A stretch of 64,000 nucleotides of DNA from the NCBI GenBank assembly GCA_030770535.1, contig JASVEC010000033.1, forward strand, positions 248,001 to 312,000. Reading direction: 5' to 3'. The DNA comes from Batkoa obscura. Taxonomy: Eukaryota > Entomophthoromycota > Entomophthoromycetes > Entomophthorales > Batkoaceae. Positions 24,401 to 37,083 of the stretch are shown here, in pieces. The stretch's first letter is position 1; every line of letters starts with the position of its first letter. The notes under the pieces were generated by a model that had not been told where the DNA came from, did not search any database, and saw only the letters and a list, made by a program, of their open reading frames with translations. Position numbers and translations under genes: made by a program.

Positions 24401-25020
24401 GATTCCATAAAGTTGACATCCATAGTACGATAACCATTCTCAAAGTCAATCCAACGACCACATCTTTCTACTGTGGCTTCCCATTCTTTAGAATATCTTA
24501 AAACAATGCTACGACATTCTTCATTATATTTATCAATACCCATTTTAAGGATATCATCTTTTCCCTATTTTTTAAAATTTAGATAAGAATAAAACTTTTA
24601 GAAACATTATTTACAGTAATTCCTAATTTTTTATCAATTTCGAATTCAATAGGTAAACCGTGACAATCAAAACCGAATCTTCTTTCTACGTAGTGACCAG
24701 TTAATGAGGCATATCTGGTAACAATATCCTAAAAAAATTAGTAAAAATCCATTTCCACTGTTTAATTTTATCTTACTTTAATAGTCCCTGCTAAGAGATG
24801 ACCATAATGGGGTAATCCGGTAGCAAAAGGTGGTCCATCATAAAACGAATAGACTGGCTTACCCTCAGCAAGTTTTAAAGAGGTTTTGAAAGCATCAATA
24901 GACTTCCAATAAGCTAAGATCTTTTCTTCTTCCAAAGGGAAGCTAAATTGGCTTGGTACTGATAAAAAAATGAATATAAATATTTTAGGGGTAAATAAAT
25001 GTTTTACCTTCGTCAGACAT
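21405..25020 (-). CDS. ILS1: Cytosolic isoleucyl-tRNA synthetase
   Basis: Nine exons: 25020-25008, 24958-24777, 24728-24615, 24564-23663, 23615-23313, 23267-22986, 22931-22103, 22050-21829, 21779-21405. They give 1073 residues, almost exactly the yeast Ils1 length (1072). It charges tRNA-Ile in the cytosol. The class I signature is PHYGH (residues 54-58) after YDGPPFATG, and the second ATP-binding motif KMSKR is at 603-607. The editing domain carries [14 protein letters not shown] and [16 protein letters not shown]. The anticodon-binding part has [15 protein letters not shown], and a C-terminal extension holds [16 protein letters not shown]. The first coding exon is only 13 nt (MSDE plus one base). 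All eight introns are 45-54 nt and all junctions keep frame. No targeting peptide, so the mitochondrial enzyme must be encoded elsewhere. Confidence 0.96.
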
Positions 25021-26367
25021 AGTGAATGATGAAATTTAAAGCTAAAAGTGAGGAGTAGTTAGCAAAATTACTACTACTATGTTATATGTTAGCAAATACC
25101 TATATTTAAATTGCAAAAAATTTAATTCAAAATAAATATTTGACTTATATTCGGTTATTTATATATTTTCACAAAATGTTCATTTAACTCGAAAATTAAA
25201 CTCAATTGGCTCCAACTAAAATAAAGTTTCTCTTCTTAGCCAATTATCCGCAGCGTTCAAAATTTTTGAGAATTTTAAGGCAAAGTTGGATGAGTCATAA
25301 AATTTATTTACCCTTTGACAGTTTTTATGTTTTTGTTAGACTTATATTGAGCTTGGTGCATCAACGTTAAAAGAGCAGCAATCATGAGTCAGGCTTAGTT
25401 TGATGCCAAGTATAATTATCGTAGGAATTACAGGAAGAAGAAGAATAAACAGGAAGATATAAAAAATGGAAATATATAATTATAATTAAATAAGGCAAAG
25501 ATATCGACATATAAGTTAAGTATTGATTAGCTTGAAATATGAGATTTAAATCAATATTTTACTTAGTAAAAGTCTAGAGATAAAGTGTATATTCGACTAA
25601 AGTCTAAATGAAATTCTTTAAAATTGGTGTTATTATTTTACTTTAATCTAATAGTTTATCAACAAAGTTGTATAATATAAAAACGTTGTACGACAATATT
25701 TATTTATGAATAAGATTTAGTAAGCGTAATAAAAACAGAATGATATTAAGTTTTTCAATAATGTATTATAACCGATGGAAGTATACAATAATTACATTCT
25801 TTTACAAACTAGTGCTGACAAACAAAACAATCTGTAAATCCTGGCCCATTTTATGTATAATCATGTCTCATTTGAATACCAATATGTTTGCAATTTGTTA
25901 TGAAAAATTGAGTTCACTACATGATGGATTAAGTAACAAAATTATTACGGATATAGTAGTTTCGAATCAATTTAAATTAGTACAAATTATAGGCCCCATA
26001 ATACTATTAATTAGTTTGTTTTTTTGATGGTTTGATAATTTACTACATCACTCAAATTCTGAAGATGGTTTAAAGATTCTTTTAGGTTAATAGTAAATCA
26101 AAATTGTTAGATTATTGAAGCTTACCTTTGTTAAAAATAAGCTGATAATGAATATAGTATAAATTGGTTATTTCTTTTTCTATAAAGTGTTCACTATTTA
26201 TTAGTTACACCTTATCATATTAACATTTGTCTAAACAGTTTTATACTATTAACTATGAGGATTAGCCATGATTTTTAGAACATACTTCAAGAACAATCTA
26301 TAGTATCTCGCATTCTCCTTTAAAGTCTTTAGTTTTTGGTTTTCTATCTTTATTTGAGAAATTCATG

Positions 26368-26470
26368 ATATGGGGATATATTTTTATGTTTGAGAATTTT
26401 ACTATAAATTTTTTCGTTCAAATAGCGCTAAAAGATAGAAAAAGTAATGGAGCCAAAAGCATCCTCATAT
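26368..26470 (+). mobile_element. MITE copy 8
   Basis: ATATGGGGATAT at the left, CATCCTCATAT at the right, TA flanks, internal AATAGCGCTAAAAGATAG. Confidence 0.88.
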
Positions 26471-26750
26471 ATTAAAGATTTGGTCTGAAAATTATATCTC
26501 TATTAGCTATTTAATATTATGGTATTAGCTTGATTTATAAATAACTCTGGATTAATTTGAACTTTATATAGTACTATAATATAACTCTAATAGACCAAAC
26601 AATACAACTAGTGTGTTAAAGTTCAAATACAATCTATATTTTTCATTTCCGTTTTGGCATATATATATCTAAATGTAATAAAGAACTTTAGATTTTTAAT
26701 AAAAAAACAAAAAAAAATCGAGAATTTATTATTAAAGTTCTACTAGAAAT

Positions 26751-26876
26751 ATGAAGATTGTTTGGAACTTGACTTCTGCCGCTCGGCCGCTTGGCTGTCA
26801 ACTAGCAAGAAAAGCTGTGGAATCTTTAGAAAATGGCCTTATTCTCCTATACTCATTAGTTGATTTTCTTATTTAA
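26751..26876 (+). other. Small 41-codon ORF with a local G+C-rich patch
   Basis: Begins MKIVWNLTSAARPLGCQLAR and ends at TAA. The segment TGCCGCTCGGCCGCTTGGC is far richer in G+C than anything near it. No relative recognised. It could be a remnant exon or a chance ORF. Confidence 0.15.
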
Positions 26877-27279
26877 ATAAACCACTTGGGTGTTCGCCCT
26901 TTCAAGAACTTAAAAAAGTTTTACTAAAACTAACTTTGGTGCAAGTTTCTATTGAGATACTTTTAAAGGAAATAGTATAAGTTTTCAAAAATATAAAATA
27001 GATTTCTAACTTCTAGTAAAATCTGTACATAATTTTTGAGTGTTTATATTGATTTAATAGAATGATCGATACCAAAAATAAAAATGAATTTCCGGGGTTT
27101 TTCGCCTCTTTATCTATACCTTCTATGTCTAAAAATTATAATCCTGACCCAATCAATCATCTTATCAAATAATACTAAATAACACTCTTCGCAAATAGAT
27201 CGCTACGCATCCATACCATCATATATTCATTAAACTCTGCTTTTTTCAACAATATTTTTATTTGACCAGTATTGTTTTT

Positions 27280-27592
27280 ACCTATATCCCGACAGTCAAT
27301 AAATACCAATGATGATGCTCCCCTTTACTACAATGAAACCAGCCATTAAACCATAGCCATTCCATCATCTTGTATACAAGTATAAGTATACGAAAGTACT
27401 CAATATCTAGCTAATGCTACTGATATACCTTAAGTCTATAGTAGCTGCTCGCATAGTGATGGTCACAAGCTCAAAACCAATTTTGAGTTGGGTGACTTAT
27501 TATGTGGCACCTTCTTTTTCTCAATCAGGATACTTTACTGCTTATATCTTATAGAAGAGAGGTGTGCGAAATGTGAGAAAAGTTTTGATAAG
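27280..27592 (+). pseudogene. Decayed tandem copy of the BRI3-like gene
   Basis: Aligns by eye along its whole length with the intact gene at 28395-28700: AATACCAATGATGATGCTCC against the N-terminal codons, then ATATACCTTAAG for IYIPQG, TTATGTGGCACCTTCTTTTT for LLCALFF, and GAGGTGTGCGAAATGTGAG for RCVKCGG. Similarity continues into the trailer: ATTGTATTTTGCGGGTTGTA here against ATTGTATTTTGCGAGATGTA after the intact gene. The leader also matches weakly. The start codon is lost and the reading frame is interrupted, so this is a dead duplicate of the host gene. Confidence 0.8.
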
Positions 27593-28394
27593 GAAGAAGT
27601 AAAAGGAAATAAGAGAAAAAGTTTGAATTAGTGTTTTATATTCAAATGTTTTTTCGAAGTTATTGTATTTTGCGGGTTGTAATTTTGTTTATGTCCGTTG
27701 ATAAAGTAGTTGGATTTGTTTTGTGCTACAATTCAAATTTTATAATAAAATATGATATAAAGTTAATACAATTTTAATTTTTTTATACTATTTTCACTAT
27801 TTAAGAGTAAAAGAATAGTTTTTACATCCAATATAAAAGTATCCTACAAAATGAAGTTGATATTTAAGTTTTTATATTAATATGTTAAATGTGTTGTTTT
27901 AAACAAAAATATTGCAAATACTTATTCAGTTTTGTTCAATAAAACATTATATGTGTTTAAATTCCAATTTCTTAGAGTATTTCTAAAATATGTATTAGAT
28001 TATCATTACAATTTTTCCATAAATGTTTACTTTGTTAAAGTTATCCTATATTAAAGTATTAATTTGGTGTATGGATCATATTAGTAATGTTTATATTAAA
28101 TAGTATCTTAGCATAAAATTAATAAATCTAAATAACACAAATTAATATATTAAATTTAATAATAATAACACGTTTGTCATATCCATCCCAGCATTTATCC
28201 AAACCTAATAAAGAATTTGGCACTCTCAAAAGGCCCAAACTTCAACCAATCAATTCCCTAATTATCAACAAATCAAAAATAAGCCACACTGAGCGTAATC
28301 AATACCTCATCCCTAATTCTATTTAAACGTTAAATCGTGCTTTTTCAATTTCAATCTCAATTTCAGTTAACTTTTAATTTTTATTTATCCATAA
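27593..28394. other. Trailer of the decayed copy and promoter of the BRI3-like gene
   Basis: The first ~100 bp match the 3' region of the intact gene. The rest is AT-rich. The ~200 bp just before 28395 are noticeably more balanced in composition (pyrimidine-rich, CATATCCATCCCAGC), as expected of a promoter and leader. Confidence 0.4.
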
Positions 28395-28700
28395 ATGTCT
28401 CAACCAAAGAACACAAATACTCCCATGACTGCACCACCTCCCTACTCAGAAAATAGGAATCAAGGCACTTCGTCTTCAGCGCCTCGTATGCATGCACAAA
28501 CTTATGGAAGCACCCAACAACCAGCTAACGTTATCTATATACCTCAAGGTAGTTGCTCTCGTGGTGGCGATCACGCGTTCACAACTGAGTTTACCTTAGG
28601 GGGATTATTATGTGCTTTGTTCTTTTTTCCAATTGGTATACTTTGTTGTTTGTGTCTCACGGAAAAGAGATGTGTAAAATGCGGAGGAAGATTTGATTAA
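28395..28700 (+). CDS. BRI3-like (brain protein I3 family) small membrane protein
   Basis: Single exon, 101 residues. The N-terminus is Pro/Ser/Thr-rich with a PPPY motif (APPPYSE, residues ~13-19), a potential WW-domain ligand. A central NVIYIPQG precedes a cysteine and then FTLGGLLCALFFFPIGILCC, a membrane segment matching the BRI3 family core LCxxxFFPIGILCC. The tail RCVKCGGRFD mirrors the family's R-C-x2-C-G ending. BRI3 proteins are small endolysosomal membrane proteins whose biochemical role is not settled, so I infer only a membrane location. It sits 800 bp downstream of its own decayed duplicate and converges on the transporter gene at 28935. Confidence 0.82.
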   Translation: MSQPKNTNTPMTAPPPYSENRNQGTSSSAPRMHAQTYGSTQQPANVIYIPQGSCSRGGDHAFTTEFTLGGLLCALFFFPIGILCCLCLTEKRCVKCGGRFD

Positions 28701-28934
28701 GCGGTAAGAGATAACAGAAAAGGTCGAGTTTTATCGATTTAACTTTTATTTATACTCAAAAAGGTTTTGAAGGTATTGTATTTTGCGAGATGTAATTTTT
28801 TGTTTATATCATAAATAAATATTCAATTTGTTTTATCAGGTTCTTATAGAGTTTTAATTTATTATACAGTTTTGTAAGTTTGACTAAAATTCTATACAAA
28901 TTAGTAAAATTAATTTTTAATTAAATAAAAATAT

Positions 28935-31079
28935 TTATAAAACAAATTTAGAAGGACCTAGTCCTAATTCATTATCCTCAGATTGCAAGTCGACTGACCT
29001 AACGTCTTCATTAAATTGTGTCAATATAGTTTTCCTAGATTTTTTTCTTTTCGCTTTTTTCTCCTTTGAGCCTACAACCAAATTACTAAATCTGGATGGA
29101 AGCACAGGTGGGTGGACAGTAGCAACTTGTCTGCCTTGATTTGATTTTGGATTACTTGTCGTCATTGGTAATGAATAAAACAACGGCGATATACTTAATT
29201 CAGAAGATTGTGCCGATGGTGCTAAATATGCAGAGTCATTTGATTGTAAATTAAAAGAAGCATTGGATGTAGGTGTAACCAATTGATTTAACACATTGGT
29301 TTCTCTAGATACGTTAAAGTGTTGATAATACCCTTTATGAATATTGATACCAAACCTATCTTCCACTGTATCAAATGATTTTGCTGATAAATTACTTGCA
29401 GTCCCTTTAGTGTAATTGGAACCATATCCTTGCTCTTGATCTTCAATATCAAACTCTTCTTCAATGGACTCAAAGTCTTCTGCTATCTCTTCTTCAAGTC
29501 TCGACGGTACCAATGGTATCTCACAAAAGTAAATATGGGCTAATAAATATAATGAAATAAAACATGCTATCAATCCAAGCATTGAAAAAAATCTTTCTAA
29601 ACTTATAAATTTGTCTTCGATTATAATAATTTGACTAACGACTAAAGGTGAGATACTTAATCCTAAATTCAATATGCTTGTTGAAGTGGCATAAGCTAGA
29701 GGTAAATAATGATCAGGTACAAAGAAAGGAATAGAGGACCAAACAGAGGAAGTAATAAGGGAATAAAATAAACCCAATAAAATCATAGGAGGTATTGGAG
29801 AGGTCAAATCCACTAAGGATAATAAAAGATGGCAACTGGCTAATCCTAAGCCACATATGAAACATATCAAAAGTCTTGCTCTAATACCTTTAATTAAGAA
29901 ACTTAATATAGGAACTAGTAATGTACATAATAAATCTGGGGTAGCCAATAAAAAGCCAGCTAGTTGAGGTTGGTTGGGATACCATTTAGCTTGTATAAAA
30001 TAAGAAGATATATTAATAAATGGGATAACAGCTGCATAACCACATAAAATCAAACAAGATAAGCACCAATAATCAAAAGTAAACGAAGTCAAAGCACCAA
30101 GACTTAACGAAGGTATCTCTTCAATAGGTTGATTAATAGAAGTTAAAGGGTCTATTTTATGATTAAAAGTAGAATAGTTGTTAATTAATGTTGAATTTCT
30201 TTTACTATTTTGGCCATTTTCATTCATTTGCGGAATAAAACTTCCTTCTTCATAAAGATTCTTTTTCTTCCAGCTGATATAAAAGAGATCCATAAAAACT
30301 AGCAACAAAGAGCATAAAAAGGATAAACAACACATATACCATCCAAACCAAAATGCTTGTATAGTGTTATTCTCCATGTTATCACTGTAATTTAATGCTA
30401 TATAAGGTGACAGTATGTCACTTAACACTGAACCTAGTCTAGCAATACCCAAGTTGATGGTTAATGCTAGTCCTAACTCATCCTGCTCAAACCAATGACA
30501 AGTTAATCTAGCTTGTGCTATACCTATTGATTCTCCACCCAAACCAACCATTAATCTACCAAACAGCATCAAATTAAAGTGATGTTTCTCTAACCCATAA
30601 CTAAATAAATATTGTCCTACCATAACCATAAAACAAAATATAATTAATGAGTTTTTAGAACCTTTTAAATGATTTTAAGTTTTTTTGTATGGAATTAAGA
30701 ATAGTAGTTATTGTTACCTAATTTATCTACATATCTAGCCATAAAAAAAGGAAGAACAACATTTGGTAAGGAATATAAACTATAAAATAAAGCTAATTGA
30801 ACTTGCCATTCTTGGTTTTCACTCTTTAATATATCTTTTATCTGTAGGTTTAAAGCAGCTGGTAAATCATAGGCCTAAGATAGAAAGACATTATAATAAA
30901 CATAGATGATATACTTATTTTTATAATTTCATTACATAATAATTACCGGTGAAACACAAAGCGGAGAGGATTAAAAATAATAATTTTTTACTAAATGAGT
31001 TGTTTAAAGCTGGGTTTGAAGAGTACTCTCGATGCACTCTTGATAATTTACTGTTGATATTTAATACTCCTTCTTTCAT
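28935..31079 (-). CDS. MFSD1-like major facilitator transporter
   Basis: Three exons: 31079-30936, 30874-30718, 30661-28935, encoding 675 residues. Introns are 61 and 56 nt. Twelve hydrophobic segments are expected from the pattern. Exon 1 ends in FTGNYY, joining AYDLPAALN in exon 2, the MFSD1 signature. The loop FFMARYVDKLGSK and MLFGRLMVGLGGESIGIAQA also match MFSD1 (GRxxxGxGGES). MFSD1 proteins are lysosomal/vacuolar membrane transporters, shown in animals to export dipeptides. Vacuolar placement here is inferred. The C-terminal ~180 residues are a hydrophilic, Ser/Glu-rich cytosolic tail ending in a Lys/Arg patch (KEKKAKRKKSRK), longer than in animal MFSD1. No dileucine sorting motif was assigned with confidence. 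Confidence 0.85.
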
Positions 31080-31506
31080 CTTCAGATAAAGATAAGAAGC
31101 AAAAAAACTATATTGGGCTGTTAACCAATAAAAGAAATTGGATTAGGGGCCTAGAATTCTGTTAACTGTTTTTGAAAATAAGAACTTTAAAGTGAAAAAT
31201 AAGTTCAAATTAATAAATTATGATTACTAGCAAATCCTTTATGCCACTTTATTCCTGAGAAAATATTAACAGTTTAAGTTAATCAAAGTATATAACATTA
31301 TAATTAATAAACAAAAGATACGGATAAAAAGATCAATTAAAGTCAAAAAAGATATTGTAATAATGAACTAAAAATCAATATCATTTTAATTTTAATAAAA
31401 ATATAAACGACAATTCAATGAAAAGAAAGGCAAACAATAAAAAAGAAAATTAAATCTCGTCCAGTATAACAATAAAACCAAGGAAAATAAATCGCTAGGA
31501 GCTTTT
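31080..31506. other. Spacer between the transporter and SLA1
   Basis: AT-rich 427 bp holding the transporter's upstream region and the SLA1 trailer. No gene or repeat seen. Confidence 0.5.
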
Positions 31507-34500
31507 TTACATTCTATAATTGTTACCCTGTCCATAATTATTGGAATTAAAGTTATTATTATTCATGGGGTTAAACTGCTGTTGATAACCACCCATATTC
31601 TGACTTTGCTGTTGATAGTTATTCATTCCCTGCCCTTGTTGTTGATAGTTATTCATCCCTTGGTTAAGCTGTTGGTTCATCATATTACCCTGTAATCCAC
31701 TATTATAACCCAAACTTGAATTGTTTCCGATAGGACGATTTAAGTCCATACTATTATAGTTATTCAATCCTCCACCCGAAAGAGTATTTTGATTATAATT
31801 TGAATTATTCAAAGAGCTCGAATTTAATGAAGTATTAAGATGATTACCATATGAACTTGAACTACCAGAATAAGCGTTATTTAAATTACTATTTATATTC
31901 ATACTTGACATAGAATTGGTAGATAAACTAGTGTACTGGGCGGTATTAGAGTAATTATTTAAGCTTGAACCAATGTTCATACTACTATTATTTATATTAT
32001 TATTCCCGTAAGTGCTTCCAAGTCCACTCATACCACTATTGTTACCAAGACCATTCATACCATTATTACTTCCAATTCCACTCATACCATTATTTTGACC
32101 AAATGAAGATCCTGTATTACCAGCGTAAGAATAATCATTCATATTACCACTAGCTAAACCAAGATTACTATGGCTCGAGATAACTTTATCTTGCTGAAGA
32201 TTGGATGACATACTTAAAGAAGAAAAATTGTTTGGAGTGCTAATATTACCCATTCCTAAACCACTATTACTGCTCATCCCTAAAACATTGTTATTACCAC
32301 TCATTCCTAAAGTATTATTACTTAGCGTTGATGGACTATTATAATCCATTGACTTTAAGCCTGAACTATTATTTATTGCACTTTGATTTATTCCCAACAA
32401 CTTACTGCTACTCAGTGAAGTATTGAATTCATTTCGACTACTATTAAAATTACTCTGTTGTCCAGTCATGTTATTTAACCCAGTCTGATTATGACTTAAA
32501 TTTCCAGAAGTATTAAAACTGTTATTCAGCAAGGATGAATTCATATTCAAGTTATTAGTGTTATTATTATACAATCCAGGAATGTCATTTAATGAGCTTG
32601 ATGTATGTAATCCCGCTTTTGTTGAATCTAAAGTGTTGTATCCTCCAATTGAATAGCCCATATTGTTATTATTAGTGTTACTTAATGTAGGTGTTAAACT
32701 TCTTGTTAAATTGGCTGTTGGAGTGGTATGGTTGGATAACAAATTGTAAGAATTGCCTTGAATAGTTGAACTGAAACTTGAACTAGCTGATTGATTTATA
32801 TTTATAGTATTCAAATTACTATTTGATCCTGTGTAAGAATGTGATGATGCTGTCCCATAATTAGTCTCTTTATTCAAACTACTATGAGCATTCATAGTGT
32901 TATAAGATGGACTCTCGTTCAATGTGTTAGACCCTAAATATCAACATTACTATTAGTGCATTCATCTTTTAAAATTATAAAGTTACCTGTATTAATATCA
33001 AAACTTTGATTTAAACTACTTGGTTTATCAAGTTCCATTCTAAACTGATCAAATTCATTTAATTTGACTGGGGTTGAATCCATTAATCTTGGAACTGAAT
33101 CAAATGTAGATCCTAAACCAGTACTAGAATTTTGACTTATACCCAAATTGTAATTTACAGATCCTTGAGTTTGTGTGTTCTGATTTTTATTCCCACTACT
33201 GTACTGAGGTATTTTAGGAGTACTAGTAACTCCCAAACTCTTTAAACTTAAATCATCGAACTGATAATTTGATGAACTAGCTTTAGTTCTGTTTGTTGTA
33301 GTAGTTGATATTGAATAATCCATATTACTTGGTAAATTGATTGTACTCATAGAGGTATCATGTAAGTTGCCGCTAAATGATCTTTCCGAAATGATGGGAC
33401 TGTCCATAGCAAAATCATTTTTATAATTGAAATTCTTACTATCAAAAGTATCTAAATTCTTGTTCAATAACATACTCGAATTCAATGGTGTTGAACTACT
33501 ATCACTGTTGTTGTGTGGGATATTAAACGAAGCTAAACTGGACATAGAGCCTTCTCTTTTAATATCGCTCATTGGAGATAATGCCTTTGAATTAGTTCCA
33601 AATAGATCAAGTGCTTGTTCTTGATTTGAAGTTGTAACATTACCATTAGATTTGTTGCTTAGGGTAGCACTTGGAGTAGTACTTGACCCAAATACATTAA
33701 CACTTGGTTGAGTATTTGAGTTTGATCCAAAGATGTTGGAATTCGATTGGGTATTGGGAGTGCTAATAGTACTAAAAACACTTCCACTCTCTTTATTTTG
33801 TGCGGATTGATTAAAGATAGAAGCCCCCACTTGCATATTATCTGAAGCTTTACTGCTTTGATTGTTTACAGGCAATGAACTAACCGAAGAATTACTACTA
33901 AAAGTAGCATTTGCGTCCCCAAATACATTCTGGTTTTGGGTTGGTTTAGGTGGTGCAGGCCTTCTAGTTGGAATGAATACATTAGATAAATTACCACTTG
34001 GAATTGGAATCAAGGGTTGAGCAAGGATAACAGGAACGTTATTTTGGATTTGTTGTGTAGGCATTTGTTGCTGCTGTACAAACATTGAAGAAGATTGCTG
34101 AATTTGTGGTTGAGTAAGTTGTGGTGTACTTGGTCTCCTTGGAGATGCTTGTTGAACTTTTGTAAATACCGCAAAATCTTGATTACCCTTTTTAGTTACT
34201 TCTGGGGCCACTTTAATAGGTTTAACAGTAGCGCTATCATTAACACTTATCTTTGAAAATTCGGCACTTAAGGAACTCCAATCTTGATCTAATGCTGAGT
34301 TACTTTTCCCTTTAGTATCACGTCGAACTGAATTATCTGAAGAAAATATAGGTGTTTCAGATGCAGTGGAAGATGCTTTTGTATTTGAATCTGGGAATAC
34401 AGCCCAAGGATCAGATGTAATGGTAGCTTTAGTAGTAGTAGGAGATGCAACAGTGGGAGATACAACAGTAGGAGATGCAGGGGTAATATCTTTTGCTACA

Positions 34501-37083
34501 GTTGGTGGTGTTTTCTTTTGATATGTTGCTCTTTGTCCTGGAACGCCCCAAATGTCATCATCAAACCCGCTCTTTGATTTTGGTTTTGATTTTGATTTAT
34601 CGTCATCCTTTACTTTGTCCTTATTTTCTTTTTGATTTTCAGCTTCAAGAAATTCAGTGGCTTTAGCAATCTTTTGTTGATCAATTGAACTTGATTTGCC
34701 TTTAGGCTTTGATCCTAATCCACCCGATAATCCCAACCCATATTTTTTACTTTCGCTTGATGATGTCCCTAAATCTGAAAATCCTTCCCATGAGCTATTA
34801 GAATCTCCTTGACCTTGGAGTCTCCTTGCTAACATTTCATCTTGCTCAATTTGTAATTCAACAAAGCTACCTGACGCTTTTTCTTTACGTACTCTTTCAA
34901 TTTCTTCTTGTTGAAGTTTATATGCCAATTCTTCATCTTTTGAAGGGTCAATGACAGTAGTATTTGGATTGAAAGTCACACTACGTTTGCCTTTAGGTGC
35001 CTTTGAAATATTATCTGATTTGATAGCATTAAGCACTCTTATAGAATCACCTTCAACTAATCCAAGATCTTTTAAGCTACTTTTGTCCATTGATTTAAGT
35101 AAACTTCTATCAATTTTTTCTTTTGTAAACGTAGTCGCATAAACTTGTGCTTCATCATCAGCCACATTACAATCCTTAAAAAATCGTAGCCATTTTTCGG
35201 ATTCTGCATTTTGCTTTCTAGTAGAATCTAAAGATTCAGTTAAATCTTCTCCAATCAATTCAGATACATATTTTAAATCCACCATAGACATCTTTTCAAT
35301 TGGTACTGCTATTTTAACCCCATTTACTTTATGTAAATGGATTTTATTTTCACTGAATTTAATAAACTCTGCTTCCACTTTAAAGGATCCAGTAGTATCT
35401 GTCCACTCTCTAACCATAATAGAACTTGGTTCATTTGCTACATTATTTCCTCCAGCTAATGCCGAACTTTGAGGGGCATCGGATGGAAGTAAAGTGACAT
35501 ATTCAGCTGGCACAAAACCTTCATCGTAATCCTCATCGGATCGATAAATTCTGCATCGCCACCAATCGGAATCAGTATCACTATCAAGTATATAAATCCT
35601 TGTATCGGCTACTACAGATAGTTCACCTTCTTCTGCAGCATCAAAATCATATACTACAATCGCTGGTTTACCTTTTTTGCTTTCATTACCAGCTTTTGAG
35701 GGTGTACTAGAGATAGAATTATTACTAGGAACTCTCAATTGAGTTCTTGTTTCTGGATAAAATTGCTTTTGCTGTTCAGATGCACGATCAATTTCTTCTT
35801 GTGGTATTGGTGGTAGAGGAACTGTTTCATATTTATCCTTAATAGTTGGTACATCATCGGATTGATTATATTGTGGACTATGTTGTTGATAAGACTTTGG
35901 TGGTGCAGCTGATGATTTGGTGGATTTTTTAAACATACCAAAGAAACCTTTTGAATTTTTATCTTCTGCTTTTTCACGATAAATGGCATCTGAGCAACTT
36001 TTTATTTTAAATGCAATAGCTTCGGCTTGTTTTATGGAACTACAGCTAAAATCAAAGGTTATACTATCCTTTCCAGATAATTCAATAATGATATGTTTGT
36101 TTTTTAAACTATACGAAACTAAATCAGAAATAGCCCATTGCTTTACTGGGGAGCCCTTTTTAGAAACGATTAATTATTATTCAAAATTGTGGTTTAACCC
36201 ATTACCTTCTCTTCTTCACTTGCAACAAAGATCATATTGCTACTGATACCCAAACGTACTTTTTGTTTCTTTTTCTTACTTTTATCTACTTCCTTTATAA
36301 AAAGTTAGTTTCGATCAGCAAAACATTAACTACTATACTTACTGAAACCCTCCAAAATAACATATCGTCTTTAGCAATTTTTTTAGTGCTTAATGGGGTA
36401 GTATTATGTTGGTCAATGCTTTCATTGATATTTTTTGAAACTTGAGGTAGTTCTTGTTCAACCTCTTGTACTGCATCTTCATATTCCTATTAAAATATTT
36501 AATAAAATTAATAAAATTTAATAATTAAGTTTATTTACCTCCATATAGCCTTCTTCAGCATAATTATTTTGTTCATTTGTATCCTCAATAATCTAGAATA
36601 TGAATTTTACTGTAATTAAAAATAAAAATAAGAATGAAAATAGATAGTTACTAACCTCTTCTGTATAATTTTGAGGTACAAACCCAAAACTACCATTAAT
36701 ACAACCTAACATCCAATCCTCACCTTCGACTTGATAAACCAATATCTCTACTCCTTCTTCAAATGAAAGTTCGTCTTCACCTTGAGCTTCATAATCATAA
36801 ATTGCTCTATATTTAGCTATGTAATCGATCTTTATTTTTAAAAAACTTATTAACTACTTGACTCTATAATCAACCAAAAAAAGAATTTTACCTCCTCAAC
36901 ATAGTTATAAGGGATTAAACCAATATTCATTTCGTCTGTTGAGTTAAGTTCTGTAGAAGCTTTCCACCAAGCTTCATCACTATCATCGACTATATATAAT
37001 AAACTATCTTCTTCAAAAGATAACTCACCTTCTTCTACTGCTTCATATTTATATAAGGCTTTACATATTCGTTGAATATTCAT
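31507..37083 (-). CDS. SLA1: SLA1-like endocytic/actin adaptor
   Basis: Seven exons: 37083-36892, 36829-36656, 36592-36539, 36486-36343, 36292-36206, 36155-32987, 32933-31507, all joining in frame, giving 1748 residues (yeast Sla1 is 1244). Sla1 couples cargo with NPFxD signals to clathrin-coated actin patches and restrains Las17/WASP. In order: SH3-1 (ALYKYEAVEEGELSFEEDSL, residues ~9-62), SH3-2 (YRAIYDYEAQGEDELSFEEG, ~70-121), a Sla1-specific region (LFWRVSEVDKSKKKKQKVRL), SH3-3 (VVYDFDAAEEGELSVV, ~390-440), SHD1 for NPFxD binding (VREWTDTTGSFKVEAEFIKF, ~475-525) and SHD2/SAM-like (WLRFFKDCNVADDEAQ, ~538-603). Then a low-complexity region follows. The last ~480 residues are dominated by Asn, Ser, Gly and Gln, replacing the LxxQxTG repeats of yeast. 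A 53-nt intron near the C-terminus joins what look like two separate frames. Confidence 0.92.

Larger units (their letters stand above)
25021..27279. other. Intergenic region with one MITE
   Basis: No supported gene. A short basic remnant near 25384 (ATG, four codons, TAG, then FDAKYNYRRNYRKKKNK) and a 95-codon frame at 25740-26027 with hydrophobic ends are unconvincing. MITE copy 8 and a small G+C-rich ORF at 26751 are listed separately. Confidence 0.4.

Noticed and set aside
25740-26027. 95-codon ORF with hydrophobic ends
   Set aside because: No recognisable motif, no promoter or splice context. Chance ORFs of this length are expected in AT-rich spacer.
31507-32922. Separate gene for the Asn/Ser-rich frame beginning MNESPSYNTMN
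   Set aside because: A 53-nt intron (donor GTAACT, acceptor TTTAG at 32934) joins it in frame to SLA1, and the preceding frame ends only inside that intron.
35983-36445. Plus-strand ORFs opposite SLA1
   Set aside because: Antisense shadows of SLA1 exons 4-6.
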